Assembly (NCBI GenBank): GCA_016710165.1
Contig: JADJLJ010000002.1
Span: forward strand, 186,001 to 250,000
Length of the DNA: 64,000 bases
Direction of reading: 5' to 3'
Origin: Chitinophagaceae bacterium
Lineage (GTDB): Bacteria > Bacteroidota > Bacteroidia > Chitinophagales > Chitinophagaceae
Position 1 is the stretch's first letter, and every line of letters begins with the position of its first letter. This document shows positions 1-9,073 of the stretch, piece after piece. A program made the position numbers and the translations under genes. The notes beneath the pieces were generated by a model. It was not told the DNA's origin. It searched no databases and was given only the letters and a program-made list of their open reading frames with translations.

Positions 1-1561
1 CCAGCTTTTCATTCCGGAGTAAGTAAGCGGTATGTGATCCGTCACTTGTCTGACTTGCAGCAATTTTATGTGAACCTAATTGCCAGGTATTTCCAACAAC
101 GTCTTCGGCTTTGATGCCGAGGCCCTTCATTTCTTCGACCTTTTTCCACTGGATCGTATCGGTCACCTTCCATTCTGCAGTAATTGTTTTTGCAATGGGG
201 TGATTGGAATATTTTTCCAGTGAAAAAACAACCCGTTTGAACTCGTCTTCAGCTAAAGCCAATGAACTCATGCCGGTAACCTGGAAATTCCCCTTAGTCA
301 ATGTTCCGGTCTTATCAAATACAACCGTCCTTATATCTTTAAACAACTCAAGGCTTTTTGCATTACGGAAAAGGATGCCGTTTTTAGCAGCACGGCCCAA
401 CCCAACCGCAATAGCAGCCGGAGTTGCCAGTCCCATGGCACAGGGACAACTGATCACCAGCACAGCAATACTCCTCATCAATGAACCGGTGGCGCTTACA
501 TCAAAGGCAAAATGATTGACCAGGAAAGTAACCGCCGAGATCCCGATCACCACCGGAACAAAAACAGCGCTGATCTTATCTGCCAGTTGCTGAACAGGCG
601 GTTTTTCACCCTGGGCCTGTTTAACGAGACTAAGTATATTGCTGAGTACCGTATCTTTTCCGATGGCAGTCACCTGCGCCTTCACGGTCCCATCGGTTAC
701 CAGGCTTCCGCCGATCAACGCATCTTTTTTCGTTTTGTGAACAGGTTTGCTTTCACCGGTCAACAGAGATTCATTCACATGCACATCTCCCCATAATATC
801 TTACAGTCCATCGGCACCTGTTCACCCTGCTTTATGAGGATGAGATCCCCCACGTGCAGCTTTGTATTTTCAACCGGGAAGATCAATTCTTTGTGTTGAT
901 CATCAAAAGCGATCATATTGGCCATTATTTTCTGCTGTTTGGCCAGTTTTTTTAATTCTCTCTGGGTAGTCTCCACCGATTTGTGTTCTATCCATTCGCC
1001 TAAAAAAACAAGGGTGATGATGGTAGCCGTTGTTTCATAAAAGATATAATCCATACCCAGGTTACCAATGGTTCCGATCAGGCTGTATGCAAAAGCAGCC
1101 AGGGCACCCATGGCGATCAGTACATTCATATTGGGAATGCCCCGGCGCAGGCTTTTTACGGCGCTGACACCGAAATAACCCATGCCTACCAGGAAGACAG
1201 GAACACATATCGCCAGCTGGATCCATGGGTTCATCAAAAAGTGGATATGCCAGGGCAGCATGTGGAGCATTAAGACCAGGGTAAACGGAAGGCAGAAAAG
1301 GAAACGCTGGAGATGGTTGGAGAAAAGAGTTTTGGGTTTGTGGTTTGTAGTTTGTTGTTCGTTCACAACTGTATACCCTAAATCTGCTATTCCTTTGGCA
1401 AGCTGGTCCCTGGATTTTTTTCCATTCATCTCAAAACTAACTTCCCCACCGATAAAGTTCACTTTCACATCCTTTAATCCCTCTTTTTCCAGGTACCTGT
1501 TAATGGTGAGCGCACAGTTGGTGCAGGTCATTCCTTCTACTTTCCAGTCAACTTTTTCCAT
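1..1561 (-). CDS. copA: Heavy-metal (copper-type) P1B-ATPase, C-terminus cut by window edge
   Basis: The first 520 codons of a P-type ATPase read leftward from ATG at 1561 and run off the window at base 1. An N-terminal heavy-metal-associated domain carries GMTCTNC (residues 10-16). Several membrane helices follow, then the actuator TGES (268-271), the membrane CPC metal site in SCPCAMGLATPAA (CPC 372-374) and the phosphorylation site DKTGTL (Asp416). CPC plus the HMA motif is the pattern of Cu+ exporters (CopA family), which pump copper from the cytoplasm using ATP. The rest of the nucleotide-binding domain and the last helices lie outside. It is divergent from tsaE with 62 bp between the start codons. 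Copper over silver or other soft metals is inferred from the CPC motif. Confidence 0.93.
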   Translation of the reverse strand, partial: MEKVDWKVEGMTCTNCALTINRYLEKEGLKDVKVNFIGGEVSFEMNGKKSRDQLAKGIADLGYTVVNEQQTTNHKPKTLFSNHLQRFLFCLPFTLVLMLHMLPWHIHFLMNPWIQLAICVPVFLVGMGYFGVSAVKSLRRGIPNMNVLIAMGALAAFAYSLIGTIGNLGMDYIFYETTATIITLVFLGEWIEHKSVETTQRELKKLAKQQKIMANMIAFDDQHKELIFPVENTKLHVGDLILIKQGEQVPMDCKILWGDVHVNESLLTGESKPVHKTKKDALIGGSLVTDGTVKAQVTAIGKDTVLSNILSLVKQAQGEKPPVQQLADKISAVFVPVVIGISAVTFLVNHFAFDVSATGSLMRSIAVLVISCPCAMGLATPAAIAVGLGRAAKNGILFRNAKSLELFKDIRTVVFDKTGTLTKGNFQVTGMSSLALAEDEFKRVVFSLEKYSNHPIAKTITAEWKVTDTIQWKKVEEMKGLGIKAEDVVGNTWQLGSHKIAASQTSDGSHTAYLLRNEKL

Positions 1562-1611
1562 AATGCAAAATTATTGCCTGAAATTGTAGCCCGATTACCA
1601 ATGCCGGAAAA

Positions 1612-1619
1612 TATCTTTG
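1612..1619 (+). promoter_or_regulatory. Bacteroidota -7 box (TATCTTTG) of tsaE
   Basis: TATCTTTG fits the TAnnTTTG -7 consensus of the Bacteroidota primary sigma factor. Its last base is only 5 nt before the tsaE ATG, so transcription should start at or next to the start codon (leaderless or nearly so). A clear -33 TTG at the usual spacing is not obvious. Confidence 0.55.
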
Positions 1620-1623
1620 CAAC

Positions 1624-2037
1624 ATGGAGGTAAATTTTAAACTGGAGGAAATTCAACAGGCAGCTGAAAAGCTTATTGCTGCTGCAGCCGGGCATAAGGT
1701 ATTTGCATTTCATGGAGAAATGGGTGCCGGTAAAACCACTTTTATCCATGCATTGTGTGAGCGGATGGGCGTAATGGATGTCGTCTCAAGTCCTACCTTC
1801 TCCATCATCAACCAATACAGGACCGCCGATGGGCAAACGATCTACCACATGGACCTGTACCGGATGAAAGATGAAAGCGAGGCCATTCATGCCGGGGTGG
1901 AAGATTGCCTCTATTCAGGCCATATATGCCTGGTGGAATGGCCTGAAAAAGCCCCGGGTATCTTCCCGGGCGATACGCTGCACATTTCCATAAGCTATGT
2001 GGATGATAACACAAGAAAGCTGCAAATAAATTTGTAA
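1624..2037 (+). CDS. tsaE: tRNA t6A37 threonylcarbamoyladenosine biosynthesis ATPase TsaE
   Basis: 137 aa, a normal TsaE length. It has a Walker A loop GEMGAGKTT (about residues 30-38), the family block SSPTFSIINQY, then YHMDLYR and VEWPE, all diagnostic of the YjeE/TsaE P-loop family. TsaE works with TsaB and TsaD to transfer threonylcarbamoyl to A37 of ANN-decoding tRNAs; tsaB is in this same window near 51.3 kb. ATG at 1624 is chosen because the protein begins directly with family sequence and a -7 box sits just upstream. Alanine dehydrogenase follows 25 bp downstream on the same strand, probably co-transcribed. Confidence 0.95.
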   Translation: MEVNFKLEEIQQAAEKLIAAAAGHKVFAFHGEMGAGKTTFIHALCERMGVMDVVSSPTFSIINQYRTADGQTIYHMDLYRMKDESEAIHAGVEDCLYSGHICLVEWPEKAPGIFPGDTLHISISYVDDNTRKLQINL

Positions 2038-2062
2038 TTTGTAAGCTTACAATTCTACTGTT

Positions 2063-3277
2063 ATGGCTTCGTCAAGACCTTTTGTATCTTCTTCGTTCAC
2101 GTATGAGACCCTGGAAGAGACCCTGGATGTAAAACCCAAGGGCTCAGAACTGCTGATAGGCATCCCCAAAGAGAATTCATTTAATGAGAACCGGATCGCC
2201 CTTACACCGGAAGCCGTGGGCGTAATGATCGCCAATGGTCACCAGGTGGTGGTGGAAACCAAGGCAGGTGACGGCGCCAGTTATACCGACAAGGATTACA
2301 GCGATGCAGGGGCCAGGATCGCGTATGACAAGAAACAGGTCTTTGATTGCAGTATCCTGGTAAAGAGCGCCCCTGTAAGCGAAGCAGAATGTGAGTTGCT
2401 TAAACCAAACCAGTATATCATTTCACCCATACACCTGGCGGTAATGAAGCGGGAGATATTGCAGAAGATGATGGATAAAAAGATCACGGCGCTTAGTTTT
2501 GAGAACCTCAAAGACGACAGCGGGCATAATCCCATCGTTCGCAGCATGAGTGAGATTGCCGGCAGTGCGGTTATGCTGATCGCCGGGCAGTATTTGAGCA
2601 AGACAAATAACGGCAAGGGGGTGTTGGTAGGAGGTATCAGCGGCATACCGCCCACAAAGGTCATCATCATTGGCGCGGGTATTGTGGGTGAATACGCAGC
2701 AAGGACCGCCCTGGCCATGGGAGCCAGTGTAAAGGTCTTTGACAACAGCATTTACCGCCTGAAACGTTTGCAGAATAATATCGGTGTACGGTTATGGACA
2801 TCGGTGATCGAACCCAAGATCCTTGCCAAGCAGTTAAAAACATGTGATGTGGCAGTAGGCGCATTGAGTGGCGCCGGCGGAAGAACTCCTGTGGTGGTAA
2901 CCGAAGAGACGGTGAGTACGATGCGGCCCGGCAGTGTGATCGTGGATGTTAGTATTGACCACGGCGGCTGTTTTGAGACCAGCAAAGTGACCACGCATGA
3001 AAAACCCGTATTCACCAAGTATGATGTGATCCATTACTGCGTGCCCAATATCCCCAGTGGTTTTGCCCGTACGGCTTCGCAGGCCATCAGCAATGTACTG
3101 ATGCCGCTGATGCTGGAGACGGGCGAGGATGGCGGTATTGACAATATCATCTGGCATAAGATAAATATCCGAAGCGGCATTTACCTCTTTAAGGGAAGCC
3201 TTACCAATTTTTACCTGAGCGAACGGTTTGACCTGAAGTTTACGGATCTGAATCTGTTGATTGCGAGCAGGAGGTGA
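2063..3277 (+). CDS. ald: Alanine dehydrogenase (AlaDH/PNT family)
   Basis: 404 aa. The N-terminal substrate-binding part has the signature IGIPKENSFNENRIALTP (about residues 32-49) and the NAD-binding Rossmann part has IIIGAGIVG (201-209). The C-terminal PNIPSGFARTASQAISN block is typical of the branch found in Bacteroidota. The enzyme interconverts L-alanine and pyruvate plus ammonia with NAD in the cytoplasm. A 14-bp perfect palindrome, TTGTAAGCTTACAA, lies at 2039-2052 between the tsaE stop and this ATG. The gene converges on the ABC ATPase gene with only 3 bp between stop codons. Saccharopine dehydrogenase relatives share the fold, so the exact substrate is inferred from family resemblance. 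Confidence 0.88.
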   Translation: MASSRPFVSSSFTYETLEETLDVKPKGSELLIGIPKENSFNENRIALTPEAVGVMIANGHQVVVETKAGDGASYTDKDYSDAGARIAYDKKQVFDCSILVKSAPVSEAECELLKPNQYIISPIHLAVMKREILQKMMDKKITALSFENLKDDSGHNPIVRSMSEIAGSAVMLIAGQYLSKTNNGKGVLVGGISGIPPTKVIIIGAGIVGEYAARTALAMGASVKVFDNSIYRLKRLQNNIGVRLWTSVIEPKILAKQLKTCDVAVGALSGAGGRTPVVVTEETVSTMRPGSVIVDVSIDHGGCFETSKVTTHEKPVFTKYDVIHYCVPNIPSGFARTASQAISNVLMPLMLETGEDGGIDNIIWHKINIRSGIYLFKGSLTNFYLSERFDLKFTDLNLLIASRR

Positions 3278-3280
3278 AAG

Positions 3281-3898
3281 CTATTTATATTTCCCGATCT
3301 CGATCACTTCCTCACAAAAATCATATTCCTGCTTTACATTGCTGCTTACAATGACCAGCCTGTCGTTGGTGTAATGGCTGATGAGCGACAGGTATAAGGC
3401 GATCCCATCCGCATCCAGGTTGGTAGTTGGTTCATCCAGTAAAAGCACCGGCGTATTGCTGAAAAAGGCCTGTGCCAGTTTCAGCCGTTGTTTCATGCCG
3501 CTGCTGAAATAGCGTATCTGTTTGTTGGCCGCTTTCTCCAGTCCAACGATTTTCAATATGTCTGCAATGGTTAAAGAAGGCACCAGTGCTTTGAATTGTA
3601 AATGGAATTCCAGCATTTCGGTTGCCGTCATCTCTTCTATAAGTTCCAGGTAAGGTGCGGCGATGGAAAGGTTGGTATAGTGTTGCCCATTGTCTATTGC
3701 TGATTGCCCCTTCCTGTATTCAATGGTCCCTTCATTGTGAAGAGTTGCGCCGGCGATCACCTGCAGCAGGGTTGATTTGCCGGAACCATTTGGCCCGGTG
3801 ATGGCGTATTTTTTACCCTGGGTGAATTCGTAACTGCAGTGACGGAATATCCACTCCCGGTTGAAGCGTTTGCCTGTATTGGTTAAGGAGATGGTCAT
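3281..3898 (-). CDS. ABC transporter ATP-binding protein
   Basis: About 205 aa from the ATG at 3898, which begins MTISLTNTGKRF; in-frame codons further upstream are made of intergenic repeat words (MTNNP..) and are unlikely to be coding. Walker A is GPNGSGKST, the signature is YFSSGMKQRLKLAQAF and Walker B is PVLLLDEPTTNLD. A lone short ATPase like this usually pairs with a separate permease, and none is adjacent. It sits at the downstream end of the lipid A block, after lpxA, a position seen in related genomes. The name of the exported substrate cannot be read from the sequence; a CcmA-like role in heme or envelope export is only a possibility. Confidence 0.85.
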   Translation of the reverse strand: MTISLTNTGKRFNREWIFRHCSYEFTQGKKYAITGPNGSGKSTLLQVIAGATLHNEGTIEYRKGQSAIDNGQHYTNLSIAAPYLELIEEMTATEMLEFHLQFKALVPSLTIADILKIVGLEKAANKQIRYFSSGMKQRLKLAQAFFSNTPVLLLDEPTTNLDADGIALYLSLISHYTNDRLVIVSSNVKQEYDFCEEVIEIGKYK

Positions 3899-4083
3899 TG
3901 GGTTATTGGTCATTGGGTCATTCTGGAAATATTCAATAAACAATTTTCAATGCTCAATTTTCAAGTCGGGGGTCCTCTGGCCTGCAAACTTCAACATTGA
4001 ATATTGATCATTTACTCATTCATGATCAGTTCACCTATCCTGAGCATAGTCGAAGGAAGGGGATAGGGACGGCGGGGCGCTAT
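3899..4083. repeat. Intergenic low-complexity repeat words plus a short CCTGAGCATAGTCGAAGG motif
   Basis: Between the ABC gene and lpxA lie short repeated words: TTATTGGTCATTGGGTCATT near 3903-3922, then AATTTTCAATGCTCAATTTTCAA, and an opposite-sense ATTGAATATTGATCATT near 4004-4020. At about 4036-4064 is CCTATCCTGAGCATAGTCGA followed by AGGAAGGGGATAGG, whose ends (CCTATCC/GGATAGG) are inverted. CCTGAGC..GTCGAAGG is a word met in many bacterial intergenic repeats. No gene is visible here. Confidence 0.5.
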
Positions 4084-4881
4084 TTATTCATCCTCCACAC
4101 TTCCCTTGGTAAAGCGTTTGATGATGCCCCGGCCGCTTTCGCGGATGAAGGTGACAATATCATCCCGTTCGTCGGTTGCCGGCAATTCTTCTTCAATATA
4201 ATTAAGCGCCTGGGAGGTATTCATTCCCTTGTTGTAAATAATGCGGTAGATGTCGAGAATCTTGTTGATGCGGTCCAGGCTGAATCCTTTGCGTTTCAAC
4301 CCAACCGAATTCACGCCGGCATAGCTAAGCGGTGTACGGCCTGCCTTGATATAGGGTGGCACATCTTTACTTACCAGCGAACCCCCGGAAACAAATGCAT
4401 ACTGCCCTATCTGTACAAACTGGTGAATGGCACACATGCCAGCAAGGATGGCATGATCGCCCATGACCACGTGGCCGGCCATCTGGGTATTGTTGCTCAT
4501 GATGCAGTTATTGCCAATGATGCAGTCGTGGGCAATATGGCTGTAGGCCATGATGAGGCAGTTGTTGCCTACTTTAGTGGTCCATTTATCTTTGCTGCCC
4601 CGGTTCACGGTCACGAACTCACGGATGGTGGTATTGTCACCGATCTCCACGGTGGTCTGCTCTCCCTCGTATTTAAGGTCCTGGGGAATGGCCGCAATAA
4701 CAGCCCCGGGAAATATGCGGCAGTTCTTGCCGATGCGGGCGCCTTCCATGATGGTCACATTGCTTCCGATCCAGGTACCTTCGCCAATTTCTACGTTTTG
4801 ATGAATAACACTGAATGGGTCAACCTTAACATTGGTGGCCAGCTTTGCGTTCGGGTGTATGTACGTGTGTGGATGGATCAT
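4084..4881 (-). CDS. lpxA: Acyl-[ACP]--UDP-N-acetylglucosamine O-acyltransferase LpxA
   Basis: 265 aa, normal for LpxA. It is a left-handed beta-helix built of hexapeptide repeats (IGEGTWIGSNVTI, IGKNCRIFPGAVI and so on), with the catalytic His in YSHIAHDC (His118) and the family block GVNSVGLKRKGF followed by a C-terminal helical region (about 195-265). It carries out the first lipid A step, O-acylation of UDP-GlcNAc in the cytoplasm. It lies 51 bp downstream of lpxC-fabZ in the same direction. The start MIHPHTYIHPNAKL is the natural LpxA N-terminus. Confidence 0.96.
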   Translation of the reverse strand: MIHPHTYIHPNAKLATNVKVDPFSVIHQNVEIGEGTWIGSNVTIMEGARIGKNCRIFPGAVIAAIPQDLKYEGEQTTVEIGDNTTIREFVTVNRGSKDKWTTKVGNNCLIMAYSHIAHDCIIGNNCIMSNNTQMAGHVVMGDHAILAGMCAIHQFVQIGQYAFVSGGSLVSKDVPPYIKAGRTPLSYAGVNSVGLKRKGFSLDRINKILDIYRIIYNKGMNTSQALNYIEEELPATDERDDIVTFIRESGRGIIKRFTKGSVEDE

Positions 4882-4932
4882 TTAGTATAATTGGCAATGA
4901 GCAAATGACAAGTAATCAACGAATATATCTAT

Positions 4933-6339
4933 TTAATTTCTTTTTACGAGTTGTGCGGTAAGGTCGGCTTCGGTACAAAGCTTATTACCCACATAAACAC
5001 TTCCCTTCATCACACATATTCCGCGGCGGATGGGTTCTGTCAATTCCATTTTCAGGATCAGGGTATCGCCGGGCACCACTTTCTGTTTGAATTTACAGTT
5101 ATCAATTTTCAAAAAGTAGGTATCGTACTGTCCGTCGGGCATGGCATTGATACAAAGCAACCCGCCTGTTTGTGCCAGCGCTTCCACCTGCAATACCCCC
5201 GGCATCACCGGGTTACCGGGAAAATGCCCCTGGAAAAAATATTCATTGAACGTAACATTCTTAATGCCTACGATCTGCGTATCGGTCAGGTCAATGATCT
5301 TGTCAACCAATATGAAAGGAAAACGGTGCGGCAGTGTTTTTTCGATCTGCTGCTGTGTGTATACCGGCTCCCGGTTGGGATCGTAAATGGGAATATCCCG
5401 GGTGTGTTTATTCTTTTTTATGTACTGCTTTATCTTTTTTGCAAATTCCACGTTGCTGCTGTGGCCCGGCCTGTTGGCGATGATGTGTGCTTTAATGGGA
5501 TAGCCGATCAGCGCCAGGTCGCCTACAACATCCAGCAACTTATGACGGGCGGGTTCATTGGCGAACCGTAACTCCAGGTTGTTCAGGTATCCTTCACTCT
5601 TTACTTCCACTTTTGTTCTTCCGAAGGCTTTTGCCAGGCGTCCCATCTCTTCATCGGTTACCGGTTTGTCAACCACCACAATGGCATTGTTAATGTCACC
5701 GCCTTTGATCAGGTTATTATCCAGCAGCATCTCCAGTTCATGTAAAAAACAAAAAGTGCGGCAGGGGGCGATCTCTGCCTGGAATTCTTTCATTGATTTA
5801 AGGCTGGCATGCTGGGTGCCCAGTACGGGGCTGTTAAAATCTATCAGGGTGGTCACCTGGTAATTTACCGATGGCAGCGCCGTCATCTCCACTTTCTTAA
5901 CATCATCAAAGTAAGAGATATTGGTGTCGATGGTGTACCAGGCTTTTGCTGCATCCTGTTCCAATACACCGGCTTCACCGATGATCTCCACAAACGGTTC
6001 GCTGCTGCCATCTATGATCGGTATCTCCGGGCCGTTAACTTCGATCAGGCAGTTGTCGACGCCCATACCAACCAGGGCCGCAAGGATGTGTTCAACGGTA
6101 CTTACTTTGGCATCGCCTTTAACCAGGGTGGTTCCTCTTGACGTATCGGTAACCAGGTCACAATCAGCCTTTATAACAGGCATTCCGGGCAGGTCAATGC
6201 GTTGAAACTGGTAACCAAAACCCGGGTTGGCAGGCCTCAGTGTCATATCCACATTAATACCCGAATGAAGGCCTGTACCGGATATACTTACAGCACCTGC
6301 CAATGTATGTTGTTTATCTGGATTAAAGTTTTTATCCAT
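4933..6339 (-). CDS. lpxC/fabZ: Bifunctional LpxC-FabZ fusion: UDP-3-O-acyl-GlcNAc deacetylase / 3-hydroxyacyl-ACP dehydratase
   Basis: 468 aa. Residues 1 to about 305 are LpxC, with zinc ligands His84 (VEHILAAL) and His266/Asp270 (HKLLD). Residues about 325-468 are a hot-dog fold FabZ with LPHRFPFILVD, active-site His372 (GHFPGNPVMPG) and Glu386. LpxC commits UDP-GlcNAc to lipid A; FabZ makes enoyl-ACP, so the fusion joins two enzymes that compete for hydroxyacyl-ACP. The fusion is typical of Bacteroidota and Chlorobi. I chose ATG at 6339 (MDKNFNPDKQ): the frame extends to a TTG at 6363, but that TTG overlaps the -7 box. Confidence 0.96.
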   Translation of the reverse strand: MDKNFNPDKQHTLAGAVSISGTGLHSGINVDMTLRPANPGFGYQFQRIDLPGMPVIKADCDLVTDTSRGTTLVKGDAKVSTVEHILAALVGMGVDNCLIEVNGPEIPIIDGSSEPFVEIIGEAGVLEQDAAKAWYTIDTNISYFDDVKKVEMTALPSVNYQVTTLIDFNSPVLGTQHASLKSMKEFQAEIAPCRTFCFLHELEMLLDNNLIKGGDINNAIVVVDKPVTDEEMGRLAKAFGRTKVEVKSEGYLNNLELRFANEPARHKLLDVVGDLALIGYPIKAHIIANRPGHSSNVEFAKKIKQYIKKNKHTRDIPIYDPNREPVYTQQQIEKTLPHRFPFILVDKIIDLTDTQIVGIKNVTFNEYFFQGHFPGNPVMPGVLQVEALAQTGGLLCINAMPDGQYDTYFLKIDNCKFKQKVVPGDTLILKMELTEPIRRGICVMKGSVYVGNKLCTEADLTAQLVKRN

Positions 6340-6360
6340 AAGTGCCGAAAATTTTGTTGG

Positions 6361-6368
6361 CAAAGATA
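6361..6368 (-). promoter_or_regulatory. -7 box (TATCTTTG) upstream of lpxC-fabZ
   Basis: On the minus strand TATCTTTG ends 22 nt before the ATG at 6339, giving a short leader. It overlaps the upstream TTG at 6363, which argues against that start. It also shows that lpxC-fabZ has its own promoter, separate from the gene before it. Confidence 0.5.
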
Positions 6369-6417
6369 TTTAAAATAAAATGCCCGTACTATTTATGGCA
6401 GAATGGGTATAAATTGG

Positions 6418-8966
6418 CTAAAACTGGAACTGGAAGCTTCCAAAAACACCAAACTGGTTTTTCTTGCCGGCGTACATGGGCGTGGGGGATACCCGCCATA
6501 CAAAATCTAGGCGAAGTATCTTAAAAATGTTATCAATGCCGGTACCTATTTCAATATAGGTTCTTCCGTTCAGATTTTTAAATCCAGGGATCTTATTGCC
6601 GGATGTGTCTGCCAGGTAATTGGCGGTAATGTTCTCATTGCTTAATGAACCCCAGAGCGTCTTCACATTCCAGAACTGCCTCCATTTCAATTTCCGGGTA
6701 AGGGGGATGAACCTGAAAAGCCCCGATCCCAGGTTGTGCTCCACGTTCACCCCGGCATATTTATCACTCAGGTATTCAAAACGGTTCATCAGGTTGAAGG
6801 AAGCAGGGCTGTAATAGTACAGGTCATTGCCGGGATGATTCTCGAGGTTTGTGAAAGGCAATGTGCTGTTCACGAACCCGCCATATACTTTATACCGCAG
6901 CGTCCCGTATGGCGATATCTTCATAAAGTCCTTAACAGCCAAGGAAATCTTGGTATAGCTATAAGCGCTGTTGAATACTCCCTTGATCCCTTTGGCGATC
7001 ATCAGTTCTGCAATGGGATATTTGGTGCCAATGGAAGTACGGAAATAATCCGTTTCAATAAAACGTTCCAGGTAAGCAAAGCGTAATTTGACCGCTACTT
7101 CAAAATTGGTAAGTGGCGTGCCGCTGCTGACGGTATAGTATGACTTTAAAGGTAAATTCTGCAAAGGATCATATTGCCGGTGAACAATAAACCATTCGGT
7201 TGAAAATCCCTTGCCCCATTCATTGAATACCTCGAACCGTATGTCTTTGGTCTGTATGAATTTCCGCGTCACATTCGGTTTGCGTATGGCGAGGGAGAAA
7301 ATATTATCCTGGCTTACTTCGCCAACCTGGTTGATCCCATTATCCACGTCATTCAAAAAGGAGGCATGCAGTCTTAACCGTTTGGGGTTTCTTTTTATGA
7401 TCCAGTAAGCCTCTGCCAGGCCCTTTAACTTTTTATCCCTCGTGCCGTATGCCAGGTAGCCATGCACATAAATGTCCTTCATTAATTTCTTATTGTTACC
7501 CAGGTCAAACCGGAAACGGGTGCCTTCCCACTGGTTGCCACTTATCCAGTTAAACCAGGGGCCTATTTCAAATTTGCCAACATCCCTGTAACCACCTGCC
7601 AGGAATTTGATATTTTGCTCAAACCGCTGAAATTTGGGCATTTTTGTCAGTTTGTCGATCGTTTCATAGATCCCTTTTTCATTCTTTGACAGGGTATCGT
7701 GCCGTAGTTCGTTCCAGGCAGAATCAGACTTTTCGATAACCCCCTTTTCTGTTGTTACCACTTCTTCAATGTGTTGGCCTTTAAAAGCTTCCTTTAACGA
7801 ATCGCTGTTGATCACAATGTCCTTATAGGATGTTGTTTTTCGCCCGATGAATGTCAATGATTTTTTCCCGAGCATCCGGAAGTCGGCAAAGAATTTATCC
7901 CGGTTCAAAAAGATCACGGAATCGTTGAGAGGAATATATTCCTGGAAAACACTGATGCGGTCAATGTAATTGATGTTGGCATCTTTTCCCAGGTATAAAG
8001 AGATCTTGCGGATCTGGTAGGTTTTTTCTGTTACCCAGGCATCTCCCTGGAATGTATTCTGGCCGGGGCGTTTTGGCCTGAAAACAAAATGATAAAGTTT
8101 ATTCCCGTTAACGATCTGTGTATCGGGCACGGTAAATATGTAAAAAGCATCTGCATTATCATTAAAAGGACTGACAAAATCCTTGTCCATCACATTTACA
8201 AAATTACTGTAGATGCTGACATTCTGGTTCATGACACCCAGTACCTTGCTGACGCTTTCAATATTGATACCTAAATTATCGGCGCCTACGATCTTGCTGG
8301 CCTTCACATTTTCATTGAATTTTTTGGCTTTGCTCTGGTAGGCATAATCACTGAGGGTTTCTGTCAGGTATATCGGTAAAAGGGCACAGCTTCCGAGGTG
8401 CTGTCCATGTTATCAAAAATGAAAGAAAAATTCTTCAATAAAAAATTCTTCCTGGCCTTGTCGGCATTAAAATTCTTAATGTCAATTTCCAGTTTATTAT
8501 AGGCTTCATAACTGAAGTTGGCAAGATCGTAGCGGTTATACTGTTTCTTCTTGCTCATTATTTTTTTCCATAAATAAAGGCCCCGGTTCCATTTCGATTT
8601 AATGACCACTTCATTTTTAGCGCCGCCTCTTTCCAGCTGAATGGTGACAGGCTTGCCGTTTTGCAATTGCGAAACGGGCATTTTGTATAATTCAAAACCA
8701 ATGAAGCTTACCACCAGCGTGTCGGGGGTGAAGTTGTTGAAGAAAAAGGAAAAGTTACCGGCGCTGTCAGAGGTCTTTCCAACGCCCGATTTGGCAAAAT
8801 AAACGGATGCATAACTTATGGGTTCCTTGGTATGGCCGTCAATGATCCTGCCCGAAACAGAGAGCGACTGGCTGAAGGCCTGTGCGGATAAAAAAACAAT
8901 AAGTACAAAGGATGGTATAAAATTCCGGGCGGTCAAACAATTAATTTTATGCGTTGGGTAAGGCAT
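6418..8966 (-). pseudogene. DUF5686 / carboxypeptidase-regulatory-like outer-membrane protein, one frameshift
   Basis: Two reading frames make one protein of about 849 aa. The first part (8966 to about 8364) has a signal peptide, then a carboxypeptidase regulatory-like beta-sandwich (VSGRIIDGHTKEPISYASVY, DTLVVSFIGFELY), and ends ..EAVPFYRYT at a stop. The second part continues in another frame with YLTETLSDYAYQSKAKKFNE, a long DUF5686 region and a C-terminus rich in beta strands ending in FGSFQFQF, as in outer-membrane barrels. Adding one T to the T4 run at 8378-8381 (minus strand) would give AVPFLPIYLTETLSDY, a smooth join. It sits between lpxD and lpxC, unusual company for a TonB-like barrel. 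The function of DUF5686 is unknown. Confidence 0.85.
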
Positions 8967-8975
8967 TGGTCAGGC

Positions 8976-8983
8976 CAAAGATA
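8976..8983 (-). promoter_or_regulatory. -7 box (TATCTTTG) upstream of the DUF5686 gene
   Basis: On the minus strand the box ends 10 nt before the ATG at 8966, predicting a leader of only a few nucleotides. Confidence 0.5.
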
Positions 8984-9073
8984 TTTTATTTTTCAGCCAA
9001 TCGTCCTATTAAAATGTTAAGCTGTTGATCTGGTGCGGGGCAGCCGACAAATCTGTAAGAATTGAATAGGGGG

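Noticed and set aside
2039..2052. TTGTAAGCTTACAA palindrome as an operator
   Set aside because: It is only 14 bp, sits in an AT-rich tsaE-ald spacer, and has no second copy or linked regulator that I can see.
3997..4890. 297-codon open frame on the plus strand opposite lpxA
   Set aside because: It is a shadow of lpxA: no domain, no start context, and the minus-strand protein is a full LpxA.
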